Assembly (NCBI RefSeq): GCF_001514145.1
Contig: NZ_KQ948667.1
Span: forward strand, 308,318 to 372,317
Source of the DNA: Streptomyces canus
Lineage (GTDB): Bacteria; Actinomycetota; Actinomycetes; Streptomycetales; Streptomycetaceae
DNA length: 64,000 bases
Direction of reading: 5' to 3'
Shown here piece after piece: positions 37,019 to 46,420 of this stretch. Positions within the stretch are counted from its first letter, which is position 1. The number at the start of each line of letters is the position of its first letter. Under the pieces are notes generated by a model. The model was not told where the DNA came from. It did not search any database and saw nothing but the letters and a program-made list of their open reading frames with translations. The translations under genes and the position numbers were made by a program.

Positions 37019-37908
37019 CGGACACCGGGGCGGAACCGGCCGCCGCGGACCACACAGCCGTACGGGTCGCCCTCTGGCGGGCTCTGCACGTCCGTGCGGA
37101 TCCGCTGCCGCATGTCCTGGAGGACGAGATCGGGATGCGGCTCGCGGACCCGGACGACGGCTGGCGCGAGCGCCCCGACATGGACGTGGACGCCACGCGC
37201 CGCACCCGCGCGTCGATCGTGGCCCGGGCCCGGTTCGTCGAGGACCTGGTCGTCGAGGCGGTCGGGCGAGGGGTGGACCAGTACGTCGTCCTCGGCGCCG
37301 GTCTCGACACGTTCGCCCAGCGCAGGCCCGAGGTCGCCGCGTCGAGCGGGCTGCGGGTCTTCGAGGTCGACCGGCCCGGCCCGCAGGCCTGGAAGCGGCG
37401 GCGGCTCATGGACCTCGGGTTCGGCGTCCCCGAGTGGCTGCGGCTCGTGCCGGTCGACTTCGAGGGGGACTGGTGGGGGCGGCTCGTCGAGGCGGGGCTC
37501 GATCCCGCGCGGCCCGCGGTGGTCGCCTCCACCGGCGTCACCATGTACCTCACCCGGGAGGCGGTCGCGGCCACGTTCCGCCTGGTCGCCGGGCTCGCCC
37601 CGGGTTCCACGCTGGTCACGACCTTCCTGCGGCCGTTGGAGGACGTCGAGCCGGAGCAGCGGCCACAGCTCGAGGCCGCCGTCGCGGGCGCGCGGGCCGC
37701 GGGGACGCCGTTCCTGAGCTTCTTCCGGCCCTCCGAGATCCTGGCCCTGGCCGACGAGTCCGGCTTCCGCGAGGCCCGGCACGTGCCGGCGGAGGAGCTG
37801 GACCGGCGCTACTTCGAGGGGCGGACGGACGGGGTACGACCGTCCAGGGGAGAGGAGCTGATGCTGGCGCGGATCACGGCAGCATCTGATAGCTCCCCGT
37901 GGCCGTAG
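37015..37908 (+). CDS. class I SAM-dependent methyltransferase (LCM / TIGR00027 type)
   Basis: 297 aa from GTG 37015, overlapping the VOC stop (GTGA). The leucine carboxyl methyltransferase family pattern (PF04072) is clear: ARARFVEDLVVEAVGRGVDQYVVLGAGLDTFAQR, FEVDRPGPQAWKRRRL and STGVTMYLTREAVAATF. Members O-methylate carboxyl or hydroxyl groups of small molecules; the target is unknown. The 3' end overlaps the convergent cseC gene by 35 bases. Confidence 0.9.
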   Translation: MTDTGAEPAAADHTAVRVALWRALHVRADPLPHVLEDEIGMRLADPDDGWRERPDMDVDATRRTRASIVARARFVEDLVVEAVGRGVDQYVVLGAGLDTFAQRRPEVAASSGLRVFEVDRPGPQAWKRRRLMDLGFGVPEWLRLVPVDFEGDWWGRLVEAGLDPARPAVVASTGVTMYLTREAVAATFRLVAGLAPGSTLVTTFLRPLEDVEPEQRPQLEAAVAGARAAGTPFLSFFRPSEILALADESGFREARHVPAEELDRRYFEGRTDGVRPSRGEELMLARITAASDSSPWP

Positions 37909-39208
37909 GCGCGTGCTCGGGCAGCCACAGGACCGCCACCGCGCCCTCCGCCGGGGTGCCCTCCGGGAGGCCGACCGGACGGATGTTGCGGAACGTCAGC
38001 CGTGCTCCCAGTACCCGTGCCTGCCCCGCCGCGATGGTCAGTCCGAGCCCGTGGCCGTGGCCCGCGCGGTCCGCGCTGCCCGTGCGGAAGCGGCTCGGGC
38101 CGTCCGCGAGGAGGTCCTCGGGGAAGCCGGGGCCGTGGTCGCGGACCCGGATGACCCGGCCCTCGACGGTGACCTGGACGGGCGGCTTGCCGTGCCGGGC
38201 CGCGTTGGCCAACAGATTGAACAGGACGCGCTCCAGGCGGCGCGGATCGGTCGTGACCTCCGACTCGTGCACCACGCGCACCTCGATCCCCGGGTCCTTG
38301 GCCGCCACTCGCCGGGCGACGAACTCGCCGAGCAGGATGTCCTGGAGCTCCGCCCGTTCGGAGGCGCCGTCGAGACGGGCCACCTCCAGGACGTCCTCGA
38401 CGAGGGTGCGCATGGCTTTCGCCCGGTCCAGGACCAGTTCCGTGGGCCTGCCCGGGGGCAGCAGCTCCGCCGCCGTCAGGAGGCCCGTCACCGGTGTCCG
38501 CAGCTCGTGCGCGATGTCCGCGGTGACCCGGCGCTCGGCTTCCAGCCGCTGCTGGAGAGCGTCCGCCATGGCGTCCACGGCGCTGGCGAGGTCGTCGGTC
38601 TCGTCCCGTACGACCCCGCCGATCGCGTCCCGCACCCGTACGTCCGTCTCGCCCTTGGCCATCTGGTTGGCCGCGGCCGCCGCCTTCCGCAGCCGCCGCG
38701 ACAGCTGCCCGCCGATGAGCACGCCGAGCGCGCTGCCGCCGAGGACCACCGCGATGGAGCCGATCACCAGGGCCTGGTCGAGGTCGTTGAGGATGTCGGT
38801 GCTGCGGTCGGTGAACCCGGTGTGCAGGGACAGCACATGGCCGCCCTTGACCGGCACGGCCGCCCAGATGTCCGGGCCGCGGTCGGGCCGGTCGGAGACG
38901 TACGTCGCCCGGCGGCCCTCCTCGACCTTCTCGCGCAGCGCGGGCGGCAGATGACGGTCGTCGACCGCGATGCTGGGGAAGTTCGGCTTGCCGGTCAGCT
39001 CGTAGTTGCGCTGGGCGATCTGGATCCGCTCGTCCGCGAGGTCACGCGCGTTGTCCAGCATCGAGACGCGCGCCGCGTTGTGCACGACCAGACTGAGCGC
39101 GATCGCCACGAGCGCGCCGACCAGCGCGATGGCCGCGCTCAGCTTCCACCTCAGCCCGGTCCGCACGGCCGGCCGGTCCGCCACCGGGCCCCGAAGGATC
39201 CCCCGCAT
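37874..39208 (-). CDS. cseC: sensor histidine kinase CseC
   Basis: 444 aa. TM1 covers about residues 22-44, an extracytoplasmic sensor domain about 45-145, and TM2 about 147-168. HAMP follows, then the dimerisation His in RRVTADIAHELRTPVTGLL, the N box NLLANAARHG and the G boxes DHGPGF and GLGLTIAAGQA. Position and sequence identify it as the kinase of the sigma-E cell-envelope stress system, which senses wall damage such as inhibition by vancomycin and phosphorylates CseB. It is the last gene of sigE-cseA-cseB-cseC. Confidence 0.95.
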   Translation of the reverse strand: MRGILRGPVADRPAVRTGLRWKLSAAIALVGALVAIALSLVVHNAARVSMLDNARDLADERIQIAQRNYELTGKPNFPSIAVDDRHLPPALREKVEEGRRATYVSDRPDRGPDIWAAVPVKGGHVLSLHTGFTDRSTDILNDLDQALVIGSIAVVLGGSALGVLIGGQLSRRLRKAAAAANQMAKGETDVRVRDAIGGVVRDETDDLASAVDAMADALQQRLEAERRVTADIAHELRTPVTGLLTAAELLPPGRPTELVLDRAKAMRTLVEDVLEVARLDGASERAELQDILLGEFVARRVAAKDPGIEVRVVHESEVTTDPRRLERVLFNLLANAARHGKPPVQVTVEGRVIRVRDHGPGFPEDLLADGPSRFRTGSADRAGHGHGLGLTIAAGQARVLGARLTFRNIRPVGLPEGTPAEGAVAVLWLPEHAPTATGSYQMLP

Positions 39209-39224
39209 ACCCCAGGTCCCCCGC

Positions 39225-39929
<705 letters not shown>

Positions 39930-39995
39930 CCGGGTGCTCTCACTCTTCGGTGTCGATGCGGTCACTGGGGGATCGTTCCGGGCGGCCCGATCGGT

Positions 39996-40673
39996 TCAGT
40001 TGTCGGGCGCCGGTGTCGGATCCGCGCTGACGGCATCGCTGTAGTCGGTGTGCGTCCGGTACACGGCGGCGAACTTCCCCGAGGCCCAGCGGTACGTGAT
40101 CACATTCTCGCCGGACGGGTCCGACACCGCGTCACCCTTCTCATACACCTGTTTGGTCACCACCAGGTGGCCGCGGTCGATCTCGGCGTAGACCGGAGGC
40201 TCCTCGGTCTGGAAGACATTCTGGTACGAGCCGCCCTGCTCGCGATACACGTACGAGCCGACGCCCACCAGATCCGCGCAGGTCACGACGTTGACGACGA
40301 CGTCGTCGGCCGAGCCGCCGGTGAGGTCGCCGTAGAAAAGGTCGACCGGGTACTGGTGGGCGCCACAGGGCTCCAGATCGCGCTTGACCGCCTCGGAGAC
40401 CTTGGGGTCCGACCTGAGGAGAGCGACCGCGTCCTTCCGGTCCAGACGCGGGGAGGCCAGGGCGGACGGCACGGCGGAGGGTGAGACGCCGGTCTCCGCG
40501 ACCGCGTGTGCCGGACCCTCGTCACGGGTGCCGGTGCCGCCGGTGGCGCAGGCGGAGACGAAAAGGGCGAGGGCGGCCAGCACGACCACCGCCGTGCTCG
40601 CCGCCTGGAGGATCCCCCGGACCGGAGTGAGGTCCGGCCGGGTGGGCCCGGGCTCGGTCAGGCCGCCGCGCAA
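39996..40673 (-). CDS. cseA: lipoprotein CseA, modulator of sigma-E signalling
   Basis: 225 aa from TTG 40673, overlapping the sigE stop by 16 bases. An Arg-containing n-region, a hydrophobic stretch STAVVVLAALALFVSA and a lipobox FVSAC place it as a lipoprotein on the outer face of the membrane. The mature part holds DLEPCGAHQYPVDLFYGDLTGGSADDVVVNVVTCADL with a likely disulfide pair. In S. coelicolor CseA negatively influences sigE expression, probably by acting on CseC. Order and size agree. Confidence 0.94.
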   Translation of the reverse strand: MRGGLTEPGPTRPDLTPVRGILQAASTAVVVLAALALFVSACATGGTGTRDEGPAHAVAETGVSPSAVPSALASPRLDRKDAVALLRSDPKVSEAVKRDLEPCGAHQYPVDLFYGDLTGGSADDVVVNVVTCADLVGVGSYVYREQGGSYQNVFQTEEPPVYAEIDRGHLVVTKQVYEKGDAVSDPSGENVITYRWASGKFAAVYRTHTDYSDAVSADPTPAPDN

Positions 40674-41200
40674 CGCTCCCGCTCCTCACGCTCCAGCGCG
40701 CGTGCGTCCAGATCGCGGGCCTCCAGCTCCTCGCGGAGCCGGGCGAGCGCCCGGTGCAGCGTGCTCTTGACCGTTCCGGCCGACATGCCGAGGGCGGCGG
40801 CCGTCTCCTCCGTGGACATCTGCTCCCAGTGTCGCAGCACCACGACACTGCGCTGTTTGGGGGCGAGCACCTTCATGACGTCCATCAGCAGGGCGCGGTC
40901 CGCGTGCTGCTCGGTGGAGTCGTCGACCGAGGCGTCCGGGAGCTGCTCGGTCGGCACCTCCTCCAGCTTGCGCGCCCGCCACCACTCCGTGCGGGTGTTG
41001 ATCATCACCCGGCGCAGATAGGCGTCCGCGAGCCGCTTGTCCTCGATGGTCTCCCAGCGGCCGTACGTCCGCACGAGTGCCGTCTGGAGCAGGTCCTGCG
41101 CGTCGACCGGGTCCGGGACCAGACGGCGTGCGCTGCGCAGCAGCGCGTCCTGCCGGGTGCGCACGTACTCCTCGAACTCGAGCACCTCGCCCTGCGCCAT
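40658..41200 (-). CDS. sigE: ECF RNA polymerase sigma factor SigE
   Basis: 180 aa from ATG 41200 (MAQGEVLEFEEYV) with CAGGAGG upstream. Region 2: RSARRLVPDPVDAQDLLQTALVRTYGRW and DAYLRRVMINTRTEWWR. Region 4: LAPKQRSVVVLRHWEQMSTEETAAALGMSAGTVKSTLHRALARLREEL. It directs envelope-repair genes in response to wall stress. No anti-sigma gene is linked: in this system control is transcriptional, through CseBC. The 177-base gap to the mutY terminator must hold the CseB-dependent promoter; I did not find a convincing -35 there, as expected for an activated promoter. Confidence 0.96.
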   Translation of the reverse strand: MAQGEVLEFEEYVRTRQDALLRSARRLVPDPVDAQDLLQTALVRTYGRWETIEDKRLADAYLRRVMINTRTEWWRARKLEEVPTEQLPDASVDDSTEQHADRALLMDVMKVLAPKQRSVVVLRHWEQMSTEETAAALGMSAGTVKSTLHRALARLREELEARDLDARALEREERERCAAA

Positions 41201-41377
41201 GTAGACCGCCTCCTGATCCCCGTTCCGGCAGTCGCTGCCGGTTCTCATCGCGTGTGCGCCGCCTGGTGTGCGGCATGGCAATCAAGCTACGGAGCTGTTG
41301 TCACGGGGCTGTGCGGAGCAGCGCGCGGCTGGCAATAGGCTGTCCGTCGGTTGTGTAACGGAAGCCGAAAAGGGGTA

Positions 41378-41403
41378 AACCGGCGCGGTGATTCGCGCCG
41401 GTT
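41378..41403 (-). terminator. terminator after mutY
   Basis: A 10-bp perfect stem AACCGGCGCG/CGCGCCGGTT (41378-41387 with 41394-41403) is followed on the minus strand by TACCCCTTTT. It separates mutY from sigE. Confidence 0.8.
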
Positions 41404-41435
41404 CAGGGGGATTTGCCGGTTGGCTCCGTGTCGGA

Positions 41436-42383
41436 CTACGTCAACGGCAGCCGATACAAACCACCCTGCAGGGGCTCCACGAGCCCGTCCGCGACCAGAC
41501 CGTCCAGGGCCCGTGCCCGCTGTACCGGTTCGTGCCACACCCGGTCGAGTACCGCCTGCGGCACCGGCGCTTGAGCCTCCCGCAGCACGGCGAGCAGCTT
41601 GCCGCGGACCTGGCGGTCGGTACCGGCGTACGTCTGCCCGCGCCGCGGCGGCCCGTCGTGCTCGGGCTTGCCGGCGAGCCGCCAGGCGCACTGGGCGGCG
41701 ATGGGGCAGCGCGCACAGGTCTCGTTCTTGGACGTGCACACCAGCGCGCCCAGCTCCATCGAGGCGGCGGCCCAGCGTGCCGCAGTGCTCTCGTCCTCCG
41801 GCAGCAGCGCGCGGGCGAGCTTGCGCTCGGCGGCGGTGGTGGCGTTCGGCGGGTACCGCACACCGGTCACGGCACGCGCGAACACCCGCCGCACATTGGT
41901 GTCCAGCACCGCGTGCCGCTGCCCGTACGCGAAGGAGGCGACGGCGGCGGCCGTGTACTCGCCGATCCCGGGCAGTGCGAGCAGTTGTGCGTGGTCCGTC
42001 GGTACGTCACCGCCGTGCCGTCCCGTTATGGCGACCGCGGCGCCGTGCAGCCGCAGCGCCCGGCGCGGATAACCGAGCCGGCCCCATGCGCGCACGGCCT
42101 CGCCGGGCGCCTCCGCGGCCAGATCGGCGGGCCGCGGCCACCGCGCGAGCCACTGCTCGTAGACCGGCAGCACCCGGTTCACGGGCGTCTGCTGGAGCAT
42201 GAACTCGCTGACCATCACCCCCCACGGTCCGGCCTCGGGCCGCCGCCACGGCAGATCCCGGGCGTGCTCGTCGAACCAGTCGATGACGGGGGAGTGCAGG
42301 CCCGCTCCGGGAGGAGCGTCGATGATGCCGTCGGCGGGGCTGCTGTGCGGGGGCTGGGGCTGGGGCTTCGTGGGCGCAGTCAT
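41436..42383 (-). CDS. mutY: A/G-specific adenine DNA glycosylase
   Basis: 315 aa from ATG 42383. It removes adenine mispaired with 8-oxoguanine. Visible: DLPWRRPEAGPWGVMVSEFMLQQTPVNRV with the catalytic Glu, the helix-hairpin-helix LPGIGEYTAAAVASFAYG, the catalytic Asp in VLDTNVRRVFAR, and the 4Fe-4S loop C-x6-C-x2-C-x5-C (CTSKNETCARCPIAAQC). The C-terminal domain resembles a winged helix rather than the NUDIX-like MutY tail; that shorter form is usual in actinobacteria. The open frame upstream of 42383 is antisense to another gene. Confidence 0.95.
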   Translation of the reverse strand: MTAPTKPQPQPPHSSPADGIIDAPPGAGLHSPVIDWFDEHARDLPWRRPEAGPWGVMVSEFMLQQTPVNRVLPVYEQWLARWPRPADLAAEAPGEAVRAWGRLGYPRRALRLHGAAVAITGRHGGDVPTDHAQLLALPGIGEYTAAAVASFAYGQRHAVLDTNVRRVFARAVTGVRYPPNATTAAERKLARALLPEDESTAARWAAASMELGALVCTSKNETCARCPIAAQCAWRLAGKPEHDGPPRRGQTYAGTDRQVRGKLLAVLREAQAPVPQAVLDRVWHEPVQRARALDGLVADGLVEPLQGGLYRLPLT

Positions 42384-42639
42384 GGCCTTCCGATCCTGCC
42401 ATGCCGGAGGTGGCGGACGGGTGTTCTGAGGGACGGGTCGCTCGGACCGGGGGGTGACCTTCGTGATCACGGACCGTGAGGAGCAGGTCGGTTCGGTCAC
42501 GATCCGCTGTCGGCACGTGTCAGGCCTGGCGGAAGTCCCGGGCGGGGCTGCCGTTTCCGGAATGATGATCCTGAAAAGTTGTGCCGCCCGGCGGCGGGTG
42601 AGGGCGGTGAAGTCGCCGATCTCTCGTACAGTTTGCGCC

Positions 42640-43485
42640 GTGGGATCTCTGCGCAATCCGGTCGGGCCGCTTCCCTCCTCCATCTACTGGCGACGGAGGG
42701 CCGTCATGCTGTCCGTCCTCGCCGTGCTGGCGCTGCTGATCGCATGGATCGTCAGCTCCGGCGGCGGGGGCGGCAAGAACGGCGCGGACGGGTCCAACGG
42801 CAAGCACCCCACCCCCTCGACGATCAGCCCAGGACCGTCCGGTTCCGGCCCTGCGATCAGTCAAGCGCCGGGCGGACGCGACGAGTCGACGACCGGTGGG
42901 GACACCGGCGGCGGGTCGGGGTCGGGCTCGGCATCGGGGTCGAGCTCGGGTTCCGGTGACGGCTCCGGTACGGGCGGCTCCGCCGGGGTGGACGGGGTCG
43001 GCAGCGCGGGCGGTGGTGGTACGAGTACCGGTACGGGCACCGGGGTTGGGCAGGGCGACACTCTTCCGGCCGGCACGACGTTGCCCAACTGCACCGCGAG
43101 CGCGGTGAAGTTGGCCGTCCGCAGTCAGCGCAACGCGTATGACCCCGACCAGACGCCCACGCTGCTGTTGACCGCGACGAACTCCTCCGGGAGTGACTGC
43201 AAGGTCGATCTCGGTCCGAAGCGCGCGGTGTTGACGATCACTCAGGCCGGCGAGGACGACCCTTACTGGTCGTCCGCCGACTGTCCCGCGACCGCGGGCA
43301 ACCTCGTCTACCGGGCTCCGGCCGGCAGCAGCATCACGTACACCGTGAAGTGGGACCGCAAGCCGAGTGCGCCGCAGTGTGCGACGCCTGCGGCGGGGGC
43401 GGCCGGGGCGGGGACGTACCTGGTGGAGCTCAAGGCGCCGGGGTATGCGACCACGCAGGCTTCGTTCGTGCTGGAGAACGACTGA
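42640..43485 (+). CDS. membrane-anchored extracytoplasmic protein with Gly/Ser linker
   Basis: 281 aa from GTG 42640; TACAGT begins 13 bases upstream, indicating a leaderless message. A single N-terminal membrane segment (about residues 26-42, VMLSVLAVLALLIAWIV) is followed by a Gly/Ser/Thr-rich flexible linker of about 110 residues. A C-terminal beta domain (about residues 155-281) has paired cysteines (LPNCTAS, GSDCKVD, SADCPAT, APQCATP). The order suggests a type II membrane protein projecting an Ig-like domain into the wall. Function unknown. The frame upstream of 42640 is not convincing. Confidence 0.8.
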   Translation: MGSLRNPVGPLPSSIYWRRRAVMLSVLAVLALLIAWIVSSGGGGGKNGADGSNGKHPTPSTISPGPSGSGPAISQAPGGRDESTTGGDTGGGSGSGSASGSSSGSGDGSGTGGSAGVDGVGSAGGGGTSTGTGTGVGQGDTLPAGTTLPNCTASAVKLAVRSQRNAYDPDQTPTLLLTATNSSGSDCKVDLGPKRAVLTITQAGEDDPYWSSADCPATAGNLVYRAPAGSSITYTVKWDRKPSAPQCATPAAGAAGAGTYLVELKAPGYATTQASFVLEND

Positions 43486-43515
43486 CCGGAGAACGGCTGG
43501 CTGGAGAACGGCTGA
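43471..43515 (+). repeat. micro-tandem repeat at the end of the preceding gene
   Basis: Three copies of a GGAGAACGRCTG unit, 14-16 bases apart, span the stop codon. The second and third copies are non-coding, so the last codons appear to have been duplicated after the stop. A GGGGG-TGCCG-CCCCC hairpin (43516-43530) follows. Confidence 0.6.
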
Positions 43516-43530
43516 GGGGGTGCCGCCCCC

Positions 43531-44655
43531 CTATACGTACCGCTCCAGGATCGAGCTCTCCGCCAGGCGGGACAGGCCCTCTCGGACGCTCCTTGCCCTT
43601 GCCTCGCCCACTCCGTCCACGGTCTGGAGGTCGTCCACGCTTGCCGCCAGGAGCTTCTGGAGGCTGCCGAAGTGCTCCACCAGGCGGTCGATGATCGCGC
43701 CCGGCAGGCGGGGGACCTTGGCCAGCAGGCGGAAGCCCCGGGGGGAGACGCCCGAGTCGATCGCCTCGGGGGAGCCTGTGTAGCCCAGGGCGCGGGCGAC
43801 CGTGGGGAGTTCGAGGAGCTCCGCGTGGGTCAGGGCGTCCAGTTCGTACAGCGCCTCGTCGACCGTGCGGGAGCGCTTCGCGGTGGGTTCGGGGACGTAG
43901 TCCCGGACCACCAGTTCGCGTTCCGGCTCCACGCCCGCGATCAACTCGTCCAGCTGGAGGGCGAGGAGGCGGCCGTCCGTGCCGAGTTCGACCACGTACT
44001 CGGCGATCTCCGTGGCGATACGGCGGACCATCTCCAGGCGCTGGGCCACGGCCGAGACGTCCCGGACCGTCACGAGGTCCTCGATCTCCAGCGCGGAGAG
44101 CGTGCCCGCGACCTCGTCCAGGCGGAGCTTGTAGCGCTCCAGGGTCGCCAGGGCCTGGTTCGCGCGGGACAGGATCGCCGCCGAGTCCTCCAGGACACGG
44201 CGCTGGCCGTCGACGTACAGGGCGATGAGGCGCATCGACTGGGAGACGGAGACGACCGGGAAGCCGACCTGCTTGCTCACGCGGTCCGCGGTGCGGTGCC
44301 GGGTGCCCGTCTCCTCCGTCGGGATCGTCGCGTCGGGCACGAACTGCACGCCCGCCCGCAGGATCTTCGACAGGTCGGACGAGAGCACGATGCCGCCGTC
44401 CAGCTTGCACAGCTCACGCAGACGCGTGGCCGCGAACTCGACGTCCAGGACGAAGCCGCCCGTGCACATCGTCTCCACCGTCTTGTCGAAGCCGAGCACG
44501 ATGAGTCCGCCGGTGTTGCCGCGCAACACCCGCTCGAGGCCGTCGCGCAGGGCGGTGCCGGGGGCCACGGCGCTCAGGGAGGCGCGCATCAGGCCATCGG
44601 AACCGGCACTCCCACCGGACTTTCCGGGAGCTGCCGCCCGGTCGTTGGCTGCCAC
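43531..44655 (-). CDS. disA: DNA integrity scanning protein DisA (diadenylate cyclase)
   Basis: 374 aa from GTG 44655 with GAGGAGA upstream. The N-terminal DAC domain carries DGG in CKLDGGIVLSSDL (DGA variant) and the RHR motif in GTRHRTADRV, both needed to condense two ATP into c-di-AMP. A helical linker and a C-terminal HhH/RuvA-like DNA-binding domain (LQTVDGVGEARARSVREGLSRL) follow. DisA octamers scan DNA and stop cyclase activity at branched DNA. It lies 80 bases downstream of radA, which encodes its known antagonist partner in Bacillus. Confidence 0.96.
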   Translation of the reverse strand: MAANDRAAAPGKSGGSAGSDGLMRASLSAVAPGTALRDGLERVLRGNTGGLIVLGFDKTVETMCTGGFVLDVEFAATRLRELCKLDGGIVLSSDLSKILRAGVQFVPDATIPTEETGTRHRTADRVSKQVGFPVVSVSQSMRLIALYVDGQRRVLEDSAAILSRANQALATLERYKLRLDEVAGTLSALEIEDLVTVRDVSAVAQRLEMVRRIATEIAEYVVELGTDGRLLALQLDELIAGVEPERELVVRDYVPEPTAKRSRTVDEALYELDALTHAELLELPTVARALGYTGSPEAIDSGVSPRGFRLLAKVPRLPGAIIDRLVEHFGSLQKLLAASVDDLQTVDGVGEARARSVREGLSRLAESSILERYV

Positions 44656-44735
44656 TGCTCTCCTCCGGTCGCGGGGTCTTGGACGCTCCCGTGTCGTCGT
44701 TCGGTTCGTACGGACGGGCGAGACCAGGGCAAAGT

Positions 44736-46145
44736 CTACCGGCGGTCTTCCTCGTCCCGTGGGGCCTCTCGCCGACGGGAGCGCGGAAGGACCCTCAGTG
44801 CGTCCCCTATGTCCGCGACTTCCAGGACCTTCATGCCGGACGGGATCTTGCCGGGATCGCCCGGTACGAGTGCATGTGTGAAGCCCAGACGGTGTGCCTC
44901 GGAGAGCCTGCGCTGGACGCCCGTGACCCGTCTGACCTCGCCCGCGAGGCCGACTTCGCCGATCGCGACGAGGTTCTTGGGCAGCGGGGTGTCGCTGGCG
45001 GCCGACGCCAGGGCGAGGGCGATCGCCAGGTCCGCGGCAGGTTCCGAAAGCTTTACACCACCGACCGTCGCGGAGTAGATGTCCCGCTTGCCGAGGGCGC
45101 TGATCCGGCCTCGCTGCTCCAGGACGGCGAGCATCATCGAGACGCGGGAGGTCTCCAGCCCGGAGGTGGTGCGCCGGGGCGAGGGGATCTGTGAGTCGAC
45201 GGTGAGCGCCTGGACCTCGGCCACCAGAGGGCGGCGGCCCTCCAGGGTGACGGTGAGACAGGTGCCGGGGACCGGTTCGGCACGACGTGTCAGGAAAAGT
45301 CCGCTTGGGTCCGCGAGACCCGTGATGCCCTCGTCGTGCAGTTCGAAGCAGCCGACCTCGTCGGTGGCTCCATAGCGGTTCTTGACGCCTCGTACGAGCC
45401 TGAGGCGCGCGTGCCGGTCGCCCTCGAAGCTGAGGACCACGTCCACGAGGTGCTCGAGCAGGCGCGGGCCCGCGATCGCGCCGTCCTTGGTGACATGGCC
45501 CACCAGGAGGGTGGACATCCCGCGCTCCTTGGACGCCCGGATCAGTGCCCCGGCCACCTCGCGCACCTGGGCCATGCCGCCGGGGGCGCCGTCGATCTCG
45601 GGGGAGGCCACCGTCTGCACCGAGTCGAGGATGAGCAGGGACGGCTTGACCGCGTCCAGGTGTCCGAGGACCGCGGACAGGTCGGTCTCGGCGGCGAGAT
45701 ACAGGTCGTCGGCGAGGGCGTGGATGCGGTCGGCGCGCATCCGGACCTGGCTCGCCGACTCCTCGCCGGTCACATAGAGCGTGCGGTGCTCGTCGCTCGC
45801 CGACTTGGCCGCCACGTCCAGCAGCAGCGTGGACTTGCCGACGCCGGGTTCGCCCGCGAGGAGCACCACGGCGCCGGGCACCAGTCCGCCGCCGAGCACC
45901 CGGTCCAGTTCGGGCACGCCGGTGGAGCGGGCGGTGGCCTGACGGCCGTCGACCTGGCCGATGGGCACGGCGGAGGTGGTGACGCGGCCGGGTGTCGTCG
46001 TACGCACCGCCGGCGCGCCGTACTCCTCGATCGTCCCCCAGGCCTGGCACTCGGGGCAGCGGCCGAGCCACTTGGCCGTCTGCCAGCCGCACTCGGTGCA
46101 GCGGTAGGACGGACGCTCCTTGGCGGACTTCGTACGGGCAGCCAT
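44736..46145 (-). CDS. radA: DNA repair protein RadA
   Basis: 469 aa from ATG 46145 (MAARTKSAKERP). The N-terminal C4 zinc finger (YRCTECGWQ and GRCPECQAW), the RecA-like core with Walker A GEPGVGKSTLLLD and Walker B LLILDSVQT, the RadA-specific KNRYG motif and the C-terminal Lon-like domain (VGGVKLSEPAADLAIALALASA) are all present. RadA promotes branch migration in recombination repair. The radA-disA order matches Gram-positive genomes. Its promoter region contains a 23-bp tandem repeat. Confidence 0.96.
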   Translation of the reverse strand: MAARTKSAKERPSYRCTECGWQTAKWLGRCPECQAWGTIEEYGAPAVRTTTPGRVTTSAVPIGQVDGRQATARSTGVPELDRVLGGGLVPGAVVLLAGEPGVGKSTLLLDVAAKSASDEHRTLYVTGEESASQVRMRADRIHALADDLYLAAETDLSAVLGHLDAVKPSLLILDSVQTVASPEIDGAPGGMAQVREVAGALIRASKERGMSTLLVGHVTKDGAIAGPRLLEHLVDVVLSFEGDRHARLRLVRGVKNRYGATDEVGCFELHDEGITGLADPSGLFLTRRAEPVPGTCLTVTLEGRRPLVAEVQALTVDSQIPSPRRTTSGLETSRVSMMLAVLEQRGRISALGKRDIYSATVGGVKLSEPAADLAIALALASAASDTPLPKNLVAIGEVGLAGEVRRVTGVQRRLSEAHRLGFTHALVPGDPGKIPSGMKVLEVADIGDALRVLPRSRRREAPRDEEDRR

Positions 46146-46207
46146 GCACGAACCGTAACCGCCACCACTGACAACCCTGCCGCCGCCCGCCGGACGGCAT
46201 ACGCCCC

Positions 46208-46270
46208 GGCATCCGGACCGACCCGGTCCCGGCATCCGGACCAACCCGGCCCAGGCATCCGCATCACCCC
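46208..46270. repeat. 23-bp tandem repeat upstream of radA
   Basis: Two full units beginning GGCATCCGGACC (46208-46230 and 46231-46253, three mismatches) and a partial third (from 46254) lie 63-125 bases upstream of radA, within the 275-base divergent gap to the BACON-domain gene. An additional GGCAT precedes them at 46197. Confidence 0.75.
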
Positions 46271-46420
46271 ACGCCCCGCGTGCGAACCGGCCACGTCACG
46301 ACGGGAACGAGCCACGGAATCAGGGGTTCCGGTCCCCTATTGAGGGATCGTTTCACCCGTACGGAGTAAATGTGCTCGAGGTGCCGGAAGGGGCCATCTT
46401 CCGCGCCCTACGGTCCACGG

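Noticed and set aside
41201..41377. Sigma-E-type autoregulated promoter (GGAAC plus GTC) before sigE
   Set aside because: No convincing pair with correct spacing; this agrees with CseB-driven rather than autoregulated expression.
43516..43530. GGGGG-TGCCG-CCCCC as a strong terminator
   Set aside because: Only five base pairs and no U tract; mentioned with the repeat but not scored as a terminator.
43531..46212. disA read as a fusion with an 890-codon open frame extending through radA
   Set aside because: The upstream part is the antiframe of radA; a Shine-Dalgarno and GTG at 44655 mark the true disA start.
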